A stretch of DNA of 35,949 nt from Flavobacteriales bacterium. GTDB lineage: Bacteria; Bacteroidota; Bacteroidia; Flavobacteriales_D; Crocinitomicaceae. Both the position numbers and the translations under genes were made by a program. This document shows, piece by piece, positions 1 through 8,264 of this stretch. The stretch is taken from assembly GCA_947470515.1 (NCBI GenBank), contig CANITF010000033.1, positions 1 to 35,949 of the forward strand. Reading direction: 5' to 3'. Numbering within the stretch: position 1 is the stretch's first letter; each line of letters begins with the position of its first letter. Below the pieces are notes generated by a model. That model was given only the letters and a program-made list of their open reading frames with translations. It made no database searches and was not told the DNA's origin.

Positions 1-429
1 ATTTCTCTTCTATTTTTTAGTGTGATTTCATGTTCAGAAGAAAAAAAATGCACAGATTGCCCTGAATGCGGTGTCAATTTGAACGTTAAAGAAGTCACAA
101 TTGAAGAAGCTGTTTCGAATGCAAAAAGCACCGTTAATCAAAGTGTGGATTCGAATGAATTGAATGTTTCAATTGCTAAAATTGAAGAAAAATACGGCGA
201 ACAATGGGATTTTTGTGATTGTGTTGTAAAGGGCGATTCGATCAATAAAGCTTTTTCAAAGCCAAACTTGCCTGACAAAGAATTTGATCGTTTATCAGCA
301 CGTTTTGATGAAATTGATCAAAAATGTCAAGCATTTAGAATTCAAGATGCCAGCAGAACTCCAGAGCAACGTGAGCAACATGAGAGAAAAGTTCGCAAAT
401 GTTTAAGAGATGCTGGAATAAAAAACTAA
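1..429 (+). CDS. Cys-rich lipoprotein, 5' end outside the window
   Basis: The frame is open to the left edge. Its first visible residues read ISLLFFSVISC, which is the hydrophobic end of a signal peptide followed by a lipobox (VISC). The gene therefore starts before base 1, and the GTG at 22 is not a true start. The mature part begins with a C-x2-C-x2-C cluster (CTDCPEC). It then has a predicted helical stretch and a CDC motif followed by 34 residues, Cys, 24 residues and Cys. The next gene has almost the same CDC-X34-C spacing, so the two look like tandem paralogues. The product is probably anchored in the inner leaflet of the outer membrane or in the periplasm. The function is unknown. The paired cysteines could form disulfides or bind a metal, but the sequence alone does not decide this. 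Confidence 0.75.
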   Translation: MSLLFFSVISCSEEKKCTDCPECGVNLNVKEVTIEEAVSNAKSTVNQSVDSNELNVSIAKIEEKYGEQWDFCDCVVKGDSINKAFSKPNLPDKEFDRLSARFDEIDQKCQAFRIQDASRTPEQREQHERKVRKCLRDAGIKN

Positions 430-454
430 TAGGCCATATTGTATTCTGCTTTAT

Positions 455-486
455 ATTGCTAACAATCAAATAATGAAATAACTTTG
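455..486 (+). promoter_or_regulatory. Bacteroidota-type promoter for the 546-848 lipoprotein gene
   Basis: ATTG (455-458) and TAACTTTG (479-486) are separated by 20 bases. This matches the known Bacteroidota housekeeping promoter (-33 TTTG, 19-21 bases, -7 TAnnTTTG). It predicts a leader of about 50 bases before the ATG at 546. Confidence 0.55.
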
Positions 487-545
487 TTACTTTTTATTTA
501 GTTAGCATTATTTTATTTATTTTTAATCGAATTTAAAAAACTATT

Positions 546-848
546 ATGAAGAAAATTATTTTATCTGCAACAATGTTGACTGTATTGGTTCTTGCATCTT
601 GTGGAAAGAGTGCTGTTTGTGATTGCGCTGAAACAGGTTTAGCAATGATGAAGGATGCGCAAGAAGCAAAAATGGATCCGGCTAAAATGACTGCTATCCA
701 AGAAAAATATAAAGGTGACATTGAAAAATGTGAAAAATTGGACGAAGGTAAAACTGACGCTGAAAAGAAAGCTATGGAAGCTGAATTGAAAGAATGTGAT
801 TCATTCAAAGAAATGGAAAAAATGTCTAAAGAAATGATGGGTCAATAA
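546..848 (+). CDS. small four-cysteine lipoprotein
   Basis: This 100-residue protein has a clear lipoprotein signal: a KK start, a hydrophobic core and the lipobox LASC. The mature part is short, highly charged (Lys/Glu) and probably helical. It carries a CDC motif, then exactly 34 residues, Cys, 21 residues and Cys. The preceding truncated lipoprotein shares this pattern, which suggests a tandem duplication followed by divergence. I do not recognise a named family. A promoter match lies upstream and a strong intrinsic terminator follows, so the gene is probably a monocistronic, well-expressed transcription unit. Possible roles are a structural periplasmic helix hairpin or a metal/redox protein, but this is inference. 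Confidence 0.8.
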   Translation: MKKIILSATMLTVLVLASCGKSAVCDCAETGLAMMKDAQEAKMDPAKMTAIQEKYKGDIEKCEKLDEGKTDAEKKAMEAELKECDSFKEMEKMSKEMMGQ

Positions 849-868
849 TCAATCATTTTTTACATTAT

Positions 869-901
869 AAAATAGGTGTCCTTTGGATGCCTATTTTTTT
901 T
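869..901 (+). terminator. intrinsic terminator
   Basis: A 12-bp stem (869-880 with 886-897, including two G-T wobbles) closes a five-base loop. It is followed by a T-run to 901. It lies 20 bases after the lipoprotein stop codon and ends that transcript. Confidence 0.8.
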
Positions 902-914
902 GCTTAAATTGTAG

Positions 915-922
915 TACTTTCG
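915..922 (+). promoter_or_regulatory. possible -7 box for the 927 gene
   Basis: TACTTTCG resembles the Bacteroidota -7 element TAnnTTTG with one mismatch. It sits only five bases before the ATG at 927, so the transcript would be almost leaderless. No convincing -33 element is visible. Confidence 0.25.
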
Positions 923-926
923 CAAC

Positions 927-1241
927 ATGTTATTCAAAAAATGGCTTGTTTATTCTTTGCTCTTGAGCTTTTTTGTGGTTTTAACTCCTCGCGAATTATG
1001 GCATGATTGCGGACAAGTTCATGAACACAAGTCATTTAAGGATACGCATTTTGATCAAAAAGACTGTTTTGCGTGTGATTTTAGTCTAGGAGTAATTAGT
1101 CACCATTCTTTTCATTTTTTCCATTTTAAGAAACAGTACTTTACAAAATTTGATTTAACACTTGCTTCTTTATATTTTAAAAAGAAATTCGAACAATTTT
1201 CTCATCGGGGTCCACCGAACGTTTCATTTTTTACTGTTTAA
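927..1241 (+). CDS. small His/Cys-rich secreted or membrane-anchored protein
   Basis: This 104-residue protein begins with a hydrophobic segment (about residues 6-20) that can act as a signal peptide or anchor. The next 35 residues are crowded with potential metal ligands: HDCG, HEH, THF, then DCFACDF, followed by HH and a His in HFFHF. This resembles the small proteins with a C-x2-C-D motif that I know from directly upstream of TonB-dependent receptors in Bacteroidota, and here a receptor gene follows after 62 bases. I infer a metal-linked accessory (sensing, chaperoning or delivery) for that receptor. No named family is assigned. The C-terminal third is basic and aromatic. Confidence 0.65.
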   Translation: MLFKKWLVYSLLLSFFVVLTPRELWHDCGQVHEHKSFKDTHFDQKDCFACDFSLGVISHHSFHFFHFKKQYFTKFDLTLASLYFKKKFEQFSHRGPPNVSFFTV

Positions 1242-1249
1242 TTGCTTTG

Positions 1250-1270
1250 CAGAACATATTTCTTGTTCTG
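1250..1270. promoter_or_regulatory. palindrome before the TonB receptor gene, possible operator
   Basis: CAGAACA (1250-1256) and TGTTCTG (1264-1270) form a perfect 7-bp inverted repeat with a 7-base spacer. The sequence just before it, TTGCTTTG (1242-1249), is one mismatch from the -7 consensus. A dimeric repressor, for example a metal regulator, bound here would cover the predicted transcription start. A short attenuating hairpin is an alternative. Confidence 0.3.
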
Positions 1271-1303
1271 TAATCCCATTTATTTATTTTTAAATTAGTT
1301 AAA

Positions 1304-3718
1304 ATGAAAATTTCAATCATTAACACACTTCTTGTGTGTCTTTTATTTGCGTATAATGGTATTTCCCAGAACTCAATAGTTGGAAATATAAAAGAAAAAG
1401 AATCCAATGTTAACCTTTCAGGAGTTTCAATTTACCTCAATGAGTTAAAAATTGGAACGACAACAAATGTCGACGGTAATTTTAGATTCGAAAAAGTGCC
1501 GGGTGGTATTTACTTGTTTGAAATTAGTTATTTTGGATACAAAAAAAGGGTAGAACGCATCGCTATTTCAGGTGATACGATTATTAATTTTACATTGTCT
1601 GAAGCAGTTTCAGAATTAAACGAAATTGTAGTTACGGCCGTTACACGTTCAACAGAACTAAAGATGAGTCCAATTATAATCAAGCCAATTGATGTCAGTC
1701 TTTTAAATGAAAATAGTTCAACCAATCTTATTGATGCGCTAAAAAATATACCCGGGGTCAATCAAATCACAACGGGTGCAGGGATTTCCAAACCAACTAT
1801 TCGCGGATTAGGTTACAATCGTGTCATCTCACTTTATAATGGTATTCGCCAAGAAGGTCAACAATGGGGAGATGAACATGGAATTGAAATTGACGAATAT
1901 TCAATTGATAGAATCGAAATTGTAAAAGGACCGGGAAGTTTGATGTATGGTTCGGACGGTATTGCTGGAGTTTTAAATTTCATTACACCAAAGGCTCCGA
2001 ATGATAGAGAAATAAAAACACAATTAGTCTCAAATTTTCAAAGTAATAATCAGTTAATAGGAAATTCTTTGTCTACTGCAGGTAATAAAAATGGATTCCA
2101 ATGGCTTGGGAGATTCAGTAATAAATATGCAGGAAATTATCAAAACAAGTATGATGGAAAAGTATATAATTCTGGCTTTCAAGAGTTGAATGGCAACCTG
2201 TTTTTAGGTGTAAATAAAAAATGGGGATATTCTCACCTCAATCTAAGTTCATTTAATACGACATTAAACATGGTTGAAGGTGAGCGTGATAGTTTAGGGA
2301 ATTTTTTATTTATTCGAGACAATGGTACTGATGGTGAAGAGGTTTCTGCCACATCTCAGGATTTAAAAGGGTATAAGGTTGGATTTCCTCATCAGCAAGT
2401 TGGCCATATTAGAGTGCTTTCGAATAACTATTTCATCTTGAAAAAAGGCACACTGAATTTCGATTTGGGATATCAAAACAATAAAAGGAAGGAGTTTGGA
2501 GATGTATTGAATCCAGCGGACAAAGCATTGTTTTTTGATATGTCCACATATAACTATAATTTCAGATATAATTTAATGGAATTAAAAGGCTGGGAATCAT
2601 CATTTGGACTTAACGGAATGGTTCAAAATAGCTTGAATAAAGGATTGGAATTTCTTGTGCCCGAATATACCTTAATTGATAATGGTGTATTTGCATTTAC
2701 CCAAAAAACATTTAAGAAAAAAATAACATTGGCAGGTGGACTTAGATTCGATTTACGAAATCTGAATTCAAAATCTCTCGTTTTAGATACACTTGGTGAA
2801 GCAGTTAATTATATAGACAGTTCAACTTTTTTGAAATTCAAAGATATAAATAACACGTATTATGGCTTTTCAGGAAGTATAGGTGTTTCTTATCAATTAA
2901 GTCAAAGTTCTACTATTAAATTTAATCTTTCACGAGGATTTAGGGCACCAAACATTGCTGAAATTTCTTCAAATGGAAAACATGAAGGAACTTTGAGATT
3001 TGAATATGGATCAATTAATCTTAAATCGGAAGTAAGTCATCAATTGGATGTAGCTTATTTTTTGAATAAAGACCACATCACATTTGAGTTTACGCCATTT
3101 GTCAACCTTATTTCAAATTACATTTATTCTGAAAAACTTTCAAGTGCAACTGGAGGAGATTCAATTGTTGATTTATTGGATCCAGTTCCGGCATATCAAT
3201 TTACGCAAGGAAATGCAACATTGGTCGGAGGAGAAATATACTTGGATTTTCATCCGCATCCATTAGATTGGTTGCATGTCGAAAATTCTTTTTCTTTTGT
3301 TCAAGCAACTCAAAACAACCAAACAGATAGTACTAAATATTTACCATTTATTCCAGCTCCCAAATACAGGGGAGAATTAAAAGCTCAGTTTAATAAAGTG
3401 GGAAAAAATTTAACAAATGTATACATGAAAGTTGCATTTGATTATTTTTTCAAACAAGAGCAGTATTTCAGAGCATATGCTACGGAAACAGCAACACCTT
3501 CATATACATTATTAAGTGCTGGAATTGGAACTACGGTTCGAGTATTTCAAAAACCGAATTTCATGAAAATTTATTTGAGTGCTGAGAACTTAACAAATGT
3601 TGCTTATCAAAGTCATTTGAGCAGATTGAAATACGCGCCTCAAAACCCGTTAACTGGCAGAAATGGTGTTTACAATATGGGTAGAAATATCAGTTTGAAA
3701 GTAATATTTAACTTCTGA
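1304..3718 (+). CDS. TonB-dependent outer-membrane receptor
   Basis: This 804-residue protein has a signal peptide ending near ISQ (about residue 22). A CarboxypepD_reg-like beta domain follows at about 23-100 (GNIKEKESNVNLSGVSIYL). Next is a TonB plug at about 105-230, with a TonB-box-like EIVVTA segment, NIPGVNQITTGAG, the conserved KPTIRGLGYNRV and VKGPGSLMYGSDGIAGVLN. The rest is a 22-stranded-type barrel that ends in Phe (KVIFNF), as expected for outer-membrane insertion. Such receptors use ExbBD-TonB energy to import a ligand that is too large or too scarce for porins. The ligand cannot be read from the sequence. The His/Cys-rich upstream gene and the palindrome make a metal or metal complex the best guess. 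No SusD partner follows, so a glycan-type Sus system is unlikely. Confidence 0.92.
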   Translation: MKISIINTLLVCLLFAYNGISQNSIVGNIKEKESNVNLSGVSIYLNELKIGTTTNVDGNFRFEKVPGGIYLFEISYFGYKKRVERIAISGDTIINFTLSEAVSELNEIVVTAVTRSTELKMSPIIIKPIDVSLLNENSSTNLIDALKNIPGVNQITTGAGISKPTIRGLGYNRVISLYNGIRQEGQQWGDEHGIEIDEYSIDRIEIVKGPGSLMYGSDGIAGVLNFITPKAPNDREIKTQLVSNFQSNNQLIGNSLSTAGNKNGFQWLGRFSNKYAGNYQNKYDGKVYNSGFQELNGNLFLGVNKKWGYSHLNLSSFNTTLNMVEGERDSLGNFLFIRDNGTDGEEVSATSQDLKGYKVGFPHQQVGHIRVLSNNYFILKKGTLNFDLGYQNNKRKEFGDVLNPADKALFFDMSTYNYNFRYNLMELKGWESSFGLNGMVQNSLNKGLEFLVPEYTLIDNGVFAFTQKTFKKKITLAGGLRFDLRNLNSKSLVLDTLGEAVNYIDSSTFLKFKDINNTYYGFSGSIGVSYQLSQSSTIKFNLSRGFRAPNIAEISSNGKHEGTLRFEYGSINLKSEVSHQLDVAYFLNKDHITFEFTPFVNLISNYIYSEKLSSATGGDSIVDLLDPVPAYQFTQGNATLVGGEIYLDFHPHPLDWLHVENSFSFVQATQNNQTDSTKYLPFIPAPKYRGELKAQFNKVGKNLTNVYMKVAFDYFFKQEQYFRAYATETATPSYTLLSAGIGTTVRVFQKPNFMKIYLSAENLTNVAYQSHLSRLKYAPQNPLTGRNGVYNMGRNISLKVIFNF

Positions 3719-3767
3719 GATGTTCTTAATGTGAAAAATATATTAAAATAGAATTTTTTTATGCTGT

Positions 3768-3813
3768 CTTATGTAATTTAAATATGAATTTGTTCATATT
3801 TAAATTACATAAG
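3768..3813. repeat. perfect long palindrome (21-bp arms, 4-base loop)
   Basis: The arms 3768-3788 and 3793-3813 are exact reverse complements, with loop TTTG (3789-3792). The stem is AT-rich and lacks the downstream T-run of a normal terminator on either strand. It sits 50 bases after the receptor stop and 75 bases before the next start. It could end transcription without a U-tract, stabilise a 3' end, or be a remnant of a small mobile hairpin. Confidence 0.85.
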
Positions 3814-3888
3814 AATTATCCAAAGATAAAATCAACCTAATATTCAACTTATAACTTGTCGTGACCTTTGTCGCAAAAGTTATATATT

Positions 3889-6800
3889 ATGAAAAGAAAT
3901 TTTATTACTCTAATTATCTGTGGATTAACTCTTTCAGGTTTTAGTCAATCTAACATTACAAAGTGGGATTTTAACTCATTAATCAATGATGCGTTAACCT
4001 CCACTGGCGTTACTACTCCAAGTTTTGGAACCGGTTCACTGAGCACGGTAGGAGGAACAACATCTACATTTGCAACTGGTAACATAAATGACTTAAATCT
4101 TTCGGATAATTCTGGTTTTAATACATCAGGATTTCCAGCACAGAGTACAAATGCGAAAACAGCAGGAATCCAAATCAATGCATCAACTGTAGGTTTCAAC
4201 GAAGTTGTTTTAGAATTTTATCAACGTTTAAGTAATACAGCTGCAAATACATGGGTATTGCAATACACACTTGATAATACAGGTGTATCGACAGGTGGGA
4301 GCGTTGTTTGGACAGACGCAACGACCTACACATTTACACCTGCAGCAACTGGAACTGGAGATACTTGGTATTTGCGAACATTTGATTTTTCAGCAGTGAC
4401 CGGACTAGATAATAATGTAAATGCCGGATTTAGAGTAGTTTCAAATTTCGACCCAATTACAGGTTTATACCAATCAGCTCGTTCTACAAGTGTTTATGGA
4501 ACGACAGGAACTTCTCGTTTTGATTTGATTACCTTAAAGGAAGCTGGAGGTACTGCTTCAATAGCAACTGCGAGTAATTATCAAATTGTTACGGAATCTG
4601 CAGGAACAATAAATATACCTGTAACATTTGCCAATGCAAATAATGCTGTAGCTAAAGTTGTTTTCGAAGTATCTGGATATTCAAGTGGTGCGTTAAGCTC
4701 AGATTTTAATTGGACAATCAATGATACGTTAACAATTGCAGCAGGTTTTAATGGTATAGTAAACTTTCCAATAACAATTACTGATGATGTACTTGCTGAA
4801 AAGGCAGAAACTATTATTTTGAAAATAAAATCAGGTGCTAACTCATTGGTTTCAACTACAAGTTATTTTCAAATTATATATATAAAAGATAATGATTATC
4901 AAGCTCCCGTAGGGACAAATGAGTTAAACATGTCTTTATTAACAAGCTTTTCAAATGGTCCTACAGGAACAAATTCTGCTGAAATTGTTGTTTATGATTC
5001 AAGCAATTATAGACTTTATATAGCAAACAGTATCGGAGCGAAATTAGACATTATTAATTTTTCAAACCCATCAAACCCGACATTGATTAATAGCATTAGT
5101 GTTTTACCGTACGGTAATATTAATTCAGTTACGGCTCATAATGGAGTAGTAGCAATGGCGATAGAAAATTCAAATCCACAGCTTAATGGTTCTATCGTTT
5201 TTGTTGATCAAAATGGTGTTTTCTTAAGTCAAGTTGCTGCAGGTGCAATGCCTGATATGATTACTTTTAACAAAGATTTTACTAAAGTATTGACTGCTAA
5301 TGAGGGAGAGGGAAGCACAACTTTAGATCCAGAAGGTTCGGTTACGATTGTTGATTTAACACCTGGATATGCAGCATTGACAAATGCGAATGCGACAACA
5401 ATCCCATTAACACAATTTAATGGACAAGAAGTTGCTCTAAGAGCGCAAGGAATTCGAATTTTTTCTACAAGTGCATCAGTTGCTCAAGATTTAGAACCAG
5501 AATATATTGCAATTTCAGATGATAATACAAAGGCTTTTGTAAGTCTTCAGGAAAACAATGCGATGTTGGTTATTAATCTATTGACTTCTCAAATAATAGA
5601 AATAAGAGCGTTAGGATATTCAAACTATTCTTCAGGTAATGCTATGGATGCATCAGATCAAACTGGTCAAATTTTAATTACATCTTTACCTGTTAAAGGA
5701 GCATACATGCCTGATGCGATTGCATATTCAACAATCAATGGCCAAGGTTATTTGTTTTCAGCTAATGAAGGGGATTCAAGAGAAGTCGGTGCTGTAATAG
5801 ATGCAAATAGAATTTCGACGATGAATTTGGACTTAACAGCTTTTCCTGATCAATTGATTTTGAAAAATAGCCGTTTTGCAGGTAGATTAAACGGTTTGAA
5901 ATATTCAGGTGATACTGATAATGATGGCGATATAGATGAAATTCATGTAATGGGTGGACGATCATTTAGTATTTGGAACGCTGCTACAGGTTCGTTGGTC
6001 TTCGATTCAAAAGATTTAATTGAGCAAATTATTGCTGCACATCCTATTTATAGTGCGATTTTCAATGCTTCAAATTCAATCGGAGCGCCATCTTTAAAAA
6101 ATAGAAGTGATGACAAAGGTCCAGAACCCGAAGGAATTACAGTTGCAGAAGTTAATGGCAATAATTATTTATTTGTTGCACTTGAAAGAGTTGGTGGAGC
6201 AATGATTTTTAATATTAATGATCCTAATAATCCAGTATATGTTGGTTATAAAAACAATCGTTCAACTACTATTAGTGGCCCAGATTTAGGTTCAGAAGGT
6301 ATGATTTATATTTCTGCTGATGCTTCTCCTAACGGAAATGCTTTGCTTATTTTAGCGAACGAAGTTAGTAGTACGCTTTCAATTTATCAATTGAATACAT
6401 GTTCGGAAGTTGCAGGTGCAGAGATTACTCCTAGCGCAACGGCTATATGTCAAGGTCAAAATACAACTTTGACAATACCAGGAGCTGCAGGAAGCACAGT
6501 TCAATGGTATTTAAATAACCAAATAATTCCAGGTGCAATTGGTAACAGTTTCTCAGCTTCTCAAAATGGAGAATATGAAGTATTTGTTCAAAGTAGCCTT
6601 TATCAATGTAACGATACATCAACAGCAGTTCAACTAGTTGTTAATGCTTTACCTGTCGTTACAGCAACTATTTCTAATAATACTATCTGTACTGGTGAAT
6701 CTGTCACTGCTGTTGGTGGAGGTGCATTATCATATATATGGAACAATGGTGTTTCGAATAATGTAGCTTTTAGTCCTTCTTCTTCTGCACTATATACCGT

Positions 6801-8184
6801 AACAGGAACGGATGCAAATGGTTGTCAAAATACAGGATCAGTTAATTTAACGGTTAATGCTTTGCCAGTCGTATTAGCGAATGTCACAAATAATGTGATT
6901 TGTGCTGGTGAAAGTGTTGTTTTCACTGGTTCAGGAGCGCAATCTTATACATGGGATAACAGTGTTGTTGATAATACTGCGATCAATCCATCAAGTTCTG
7001 CAAATTTCACTGTAGTTGGAACAGACGCAAATGGCTGTGAAAATACAAGTTCAATTAACTTAACGGTTAATGCTTTGCCAATCGTTTTAGCGAATGTCAC
7101 AAATAATGTGATTTGTGCTGGGGAAAGTGTTGTTTTCACTGGTTCAGGAGCACAATCGTATACATGGGATAACAGTGTTGTTGATAATACTGCGATCAAT
7201 CCATCAAGTTCTGCAAATTTCACTGTAGTTGGAACAGACGCAAATGGTTGTGAAAATACAAGTTCAGTTAATTTAACGGTAAATGCTTTGCCTATCGTAT
7301 TAGCGAATGTTACAGATAATGAGATCTGTATTGGAGAAAGTGTTGTTTTCACTGGTTCAGGAGCGCAATCGTATACATGGGATAATATTGTTGTTGATAA
7401 TACTGCTATCAATCCATCAAGTTCTGCAAATTTCACTGTAGTTGGAATAGATGCAAATGGTTGTGAAAATACAAGTTCAGTTAACTTAACTGTTAATGCT
7501 TTGCCAATCGTATTAGCGAATGTCACAAATAATGTGATTTGTGCTGGAGAAAGTGTTGTTTTCAGTGGTTCAGGAGCACAATCTTATACATGGGATAATA
7601 GTGTTGTTGATAATACTGCTATCAATCCATCAAGTTCCGCAAATTTCACTGTAGTTGGAACAGATGCAAATGGTTGTGAAAATACAAGTTCAGTTAATTT
7701 AACTGTAAATCAAATACCTGCATTTGCATTAGGAGATGATACGACGGTTTGCGAAAACAATTTGCCAATAGATTTAATTGCTCAAGCAGGATTTGTAAGT
7801 TATAATTGGAATACTGGAGCAATAACAGCTACTATATCTGTAAATCAAGCAGGAACATATTCTGTTACAATTACAGATGTAAATGGATGTTCGAATATGG
7901 ATGAAATTGCTGTTGTGACTGACCCTTGTCTTGGTTTAAATGAATTAACATCCAACCTTAATATTTATCCTAATCCAACAACAGGATTTATCAATATTGA
8001 TTTTGGAAGAAATATTTCAAATGGTTTAATTCAATTGTTTGATTCAAAAGGAAGTTTGGTTCTTTCATCAATAGCAGATGGGACTTCATATAACTTTAAT
8101 TTAACTACTTTTTCAAATGGAGTTTATTATATCCGTTTGGTTGATCAAGATCAAGTTCAACAAATCAAAGTAATTAAAGAATAA
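3889..8184 (+). CDS. secreted choice-of-anchor I family protein with repeats and T9SS sorting domain
   Basis: This 1431-residue protein starts at ATG 3889, because MKRNFITLIICGL followed by SGFSQ is a good signal peptide; a TTG 21 bases upstream would spoil it. The order is: an N-terminal beta region (20-220), a Calx-beta-like domain (about 225-340, with VTESAGTINIPV and DDVLAEKAETI), and a beta-propeller-like choice-of-anchor I domain (about 350-840). Signatures of the last are VLTANEGEGS, DPEGSVTIVDL, EPEYIAISDD, YMPDAIAYS, SANEGDSREVG and PEPEGITV. Five 71-residue Ig/PKD-like units follow at 924-1278, then a diverged sixth, and a T9SS type A sorting domain from about residue 1355 (NIYPNPTTGFINI). 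It is exported by Sec, moved across the outer membrane by T9SS and attached to the surface or released. Its enzymatic activity, if any, is unknown. Confidence 0.9.
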   Translation: MKRNFITLIICGLTLSGFSQSNITKWDFNSLINDALTSTGVTTPSFGTGSLSTVGGTTSTFATGNINDLNLSDNSGFNTSGFPAQSTNAKTAGIQINASTVGFNEVVLEFYQRLSNTAANTWVLQYTLDNTGVSTGGSVVWTDATTYTFTPAATGTGDTWYLRTFDFSAVTGLDNNVNAGFRVVSNFDPITGLYQSARSTSVYGTTGTSRFDLITLKEAGGTASIATASNYQIVTESAGTINIPVTFANANNAVAKVVFEVSGYSSGALSSDFNWTINDTLTIAAGFNGIVNFPITITDDVLAEKAETIILKIKSGANSLVSTTSYFQIIYIKDNDYQAPVGTNELNMSLLTSFSNGPTGTNSAEIVVYDSSNYRLYIANSIGAKLDIINFSNPSNPTLINSISVLPYGNINSVTAHNGVVAMAIENSNPQLNGSIVFVDQNGVFLSQVAAGAMPDMITFNKDFTKVLTANEGEGSTTLDPEGSVTIVDLTPGYAALTNANATTIPLTQFNGQEVALRAQGIRIFSTSASVAQDLEPEYIAISDDNTKAFVSLQENNAMLVINLLTSQIIEIRALGYSNYSSGNAMDASDQTGQILITSLPVKGAYMPDAIAYSTINGQGYLFSANEGDSREVGAVIDANRISTMNLDLTAFPDQLILKNSRFAGRLNGLKYSGDTDNDGDIDEIHVMGGRSFSIWNAATGSLVFDSKDLIEQIIAAHPIYSAIFNASNSIGAPSLKNRSDDKGPEPEGITVAEVNGNNYLFVALERVGGAMIFNINDPNNPVYVGYKNNRSTTISGPDLGSEGMIYISADASPNGNALLILANEVSSTLSIYQLNTCSEVAGAEITPSATAICQGQNTTLTIPGAAGSTVQWYLNNQIIPGAIGNSFSASQNGEYEVFVQSSLYQCNDTSTAVQLVVNALPVVTATISNNTICTGESVTAVGGGALSYIWNNGVSNNVAFSPSSSALYTVTGTDANGCQNTGSVNLTVNALPVVLANVTNNVICAGESVVFTGSGAQSYTWDNSVVDNTAINPSSSANFTVVGTDANGCENTSSINLTVNALPIVLANVTNNVICAGESVVFTGSGAQSYTWDNSVVDNTAINPSSSANFTVVGTDANGCENTSSVNLTVNALPIVLANVTDNEICIGESVVFTGSGAQSYTWDNIVVDNTAINPSSSANFTVVGIDANGCENTSSVNLTVNALPIVLANVTNNVICAGESVVFSGSGAQSYTWDNSVVDNTAINPSSSANFTVVGTDANGCENTSSVNLTVNQIPAFALGDDTTVCENNLPIDLIAQAGFVSYNWNTGAITATISVNQAGTYSVTITDVNGCSNMDEIAVVTDPCLGLNELTSNLNIYPNPTTGFINIDFGRNISNGLIQLFDSKGSLVLSSIADGTSYNFNLTTFSNGVYYIRLVDQDQVQQIKVIKE
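6658..7722 (+). repeat. five 213-bp in-frame tandem repeats
   Basis: Units begin at 6658, 6871, 7084, 7297 and 7510, with an exact period of 213 bases (71 codons). The first unit is diverged. The last four are nearly identical at the DNA level, with only scattered, mostly synonymous differences. Each unit encodes an Ig/PKD-like module with a conserved CAGES-type start, SYTWDN and DANGCENTSS. The copies look recently amplified or homogenised. Confidence 0.95.
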
Positions 8185-8211
8185 GAATCCTAGAAAATTA
8201 TTTTAAAGCAC

Positions 8212-8252
8212 AACAAAAAAGGCTTCCATCATTGATGGAAGCCTTTTTTGTT
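8212..8252. terminator. bidirectional intrinsic terminator
   Basis: A 19-bp perfect stem (8212-8230 with 8234-8252) surrounds the loop ATT. An A-run on the left and a T-run on the right let it work on both strands. It separates the converging choice-of-anchor gene and the GAPDH gene. Confidence 0.92.
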
Positions 8253-8264
8253 TATTCAGAATTA

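Noticed and set aside
22-429. A complete gene starting at GTG 22
   Set aside because: The frame continues to base 1 with signal-peptide residues and a lipobox that spans the GTG. The gene is cut by the window edge.
6945-7526. A 193-codon open frame on the minus strand
   Set aside because: It lies wholly inside the 213-bp tandem repeats of the plus-strand gene. The periodic sequence keeps one antisense frame open; there is no start context or family match.
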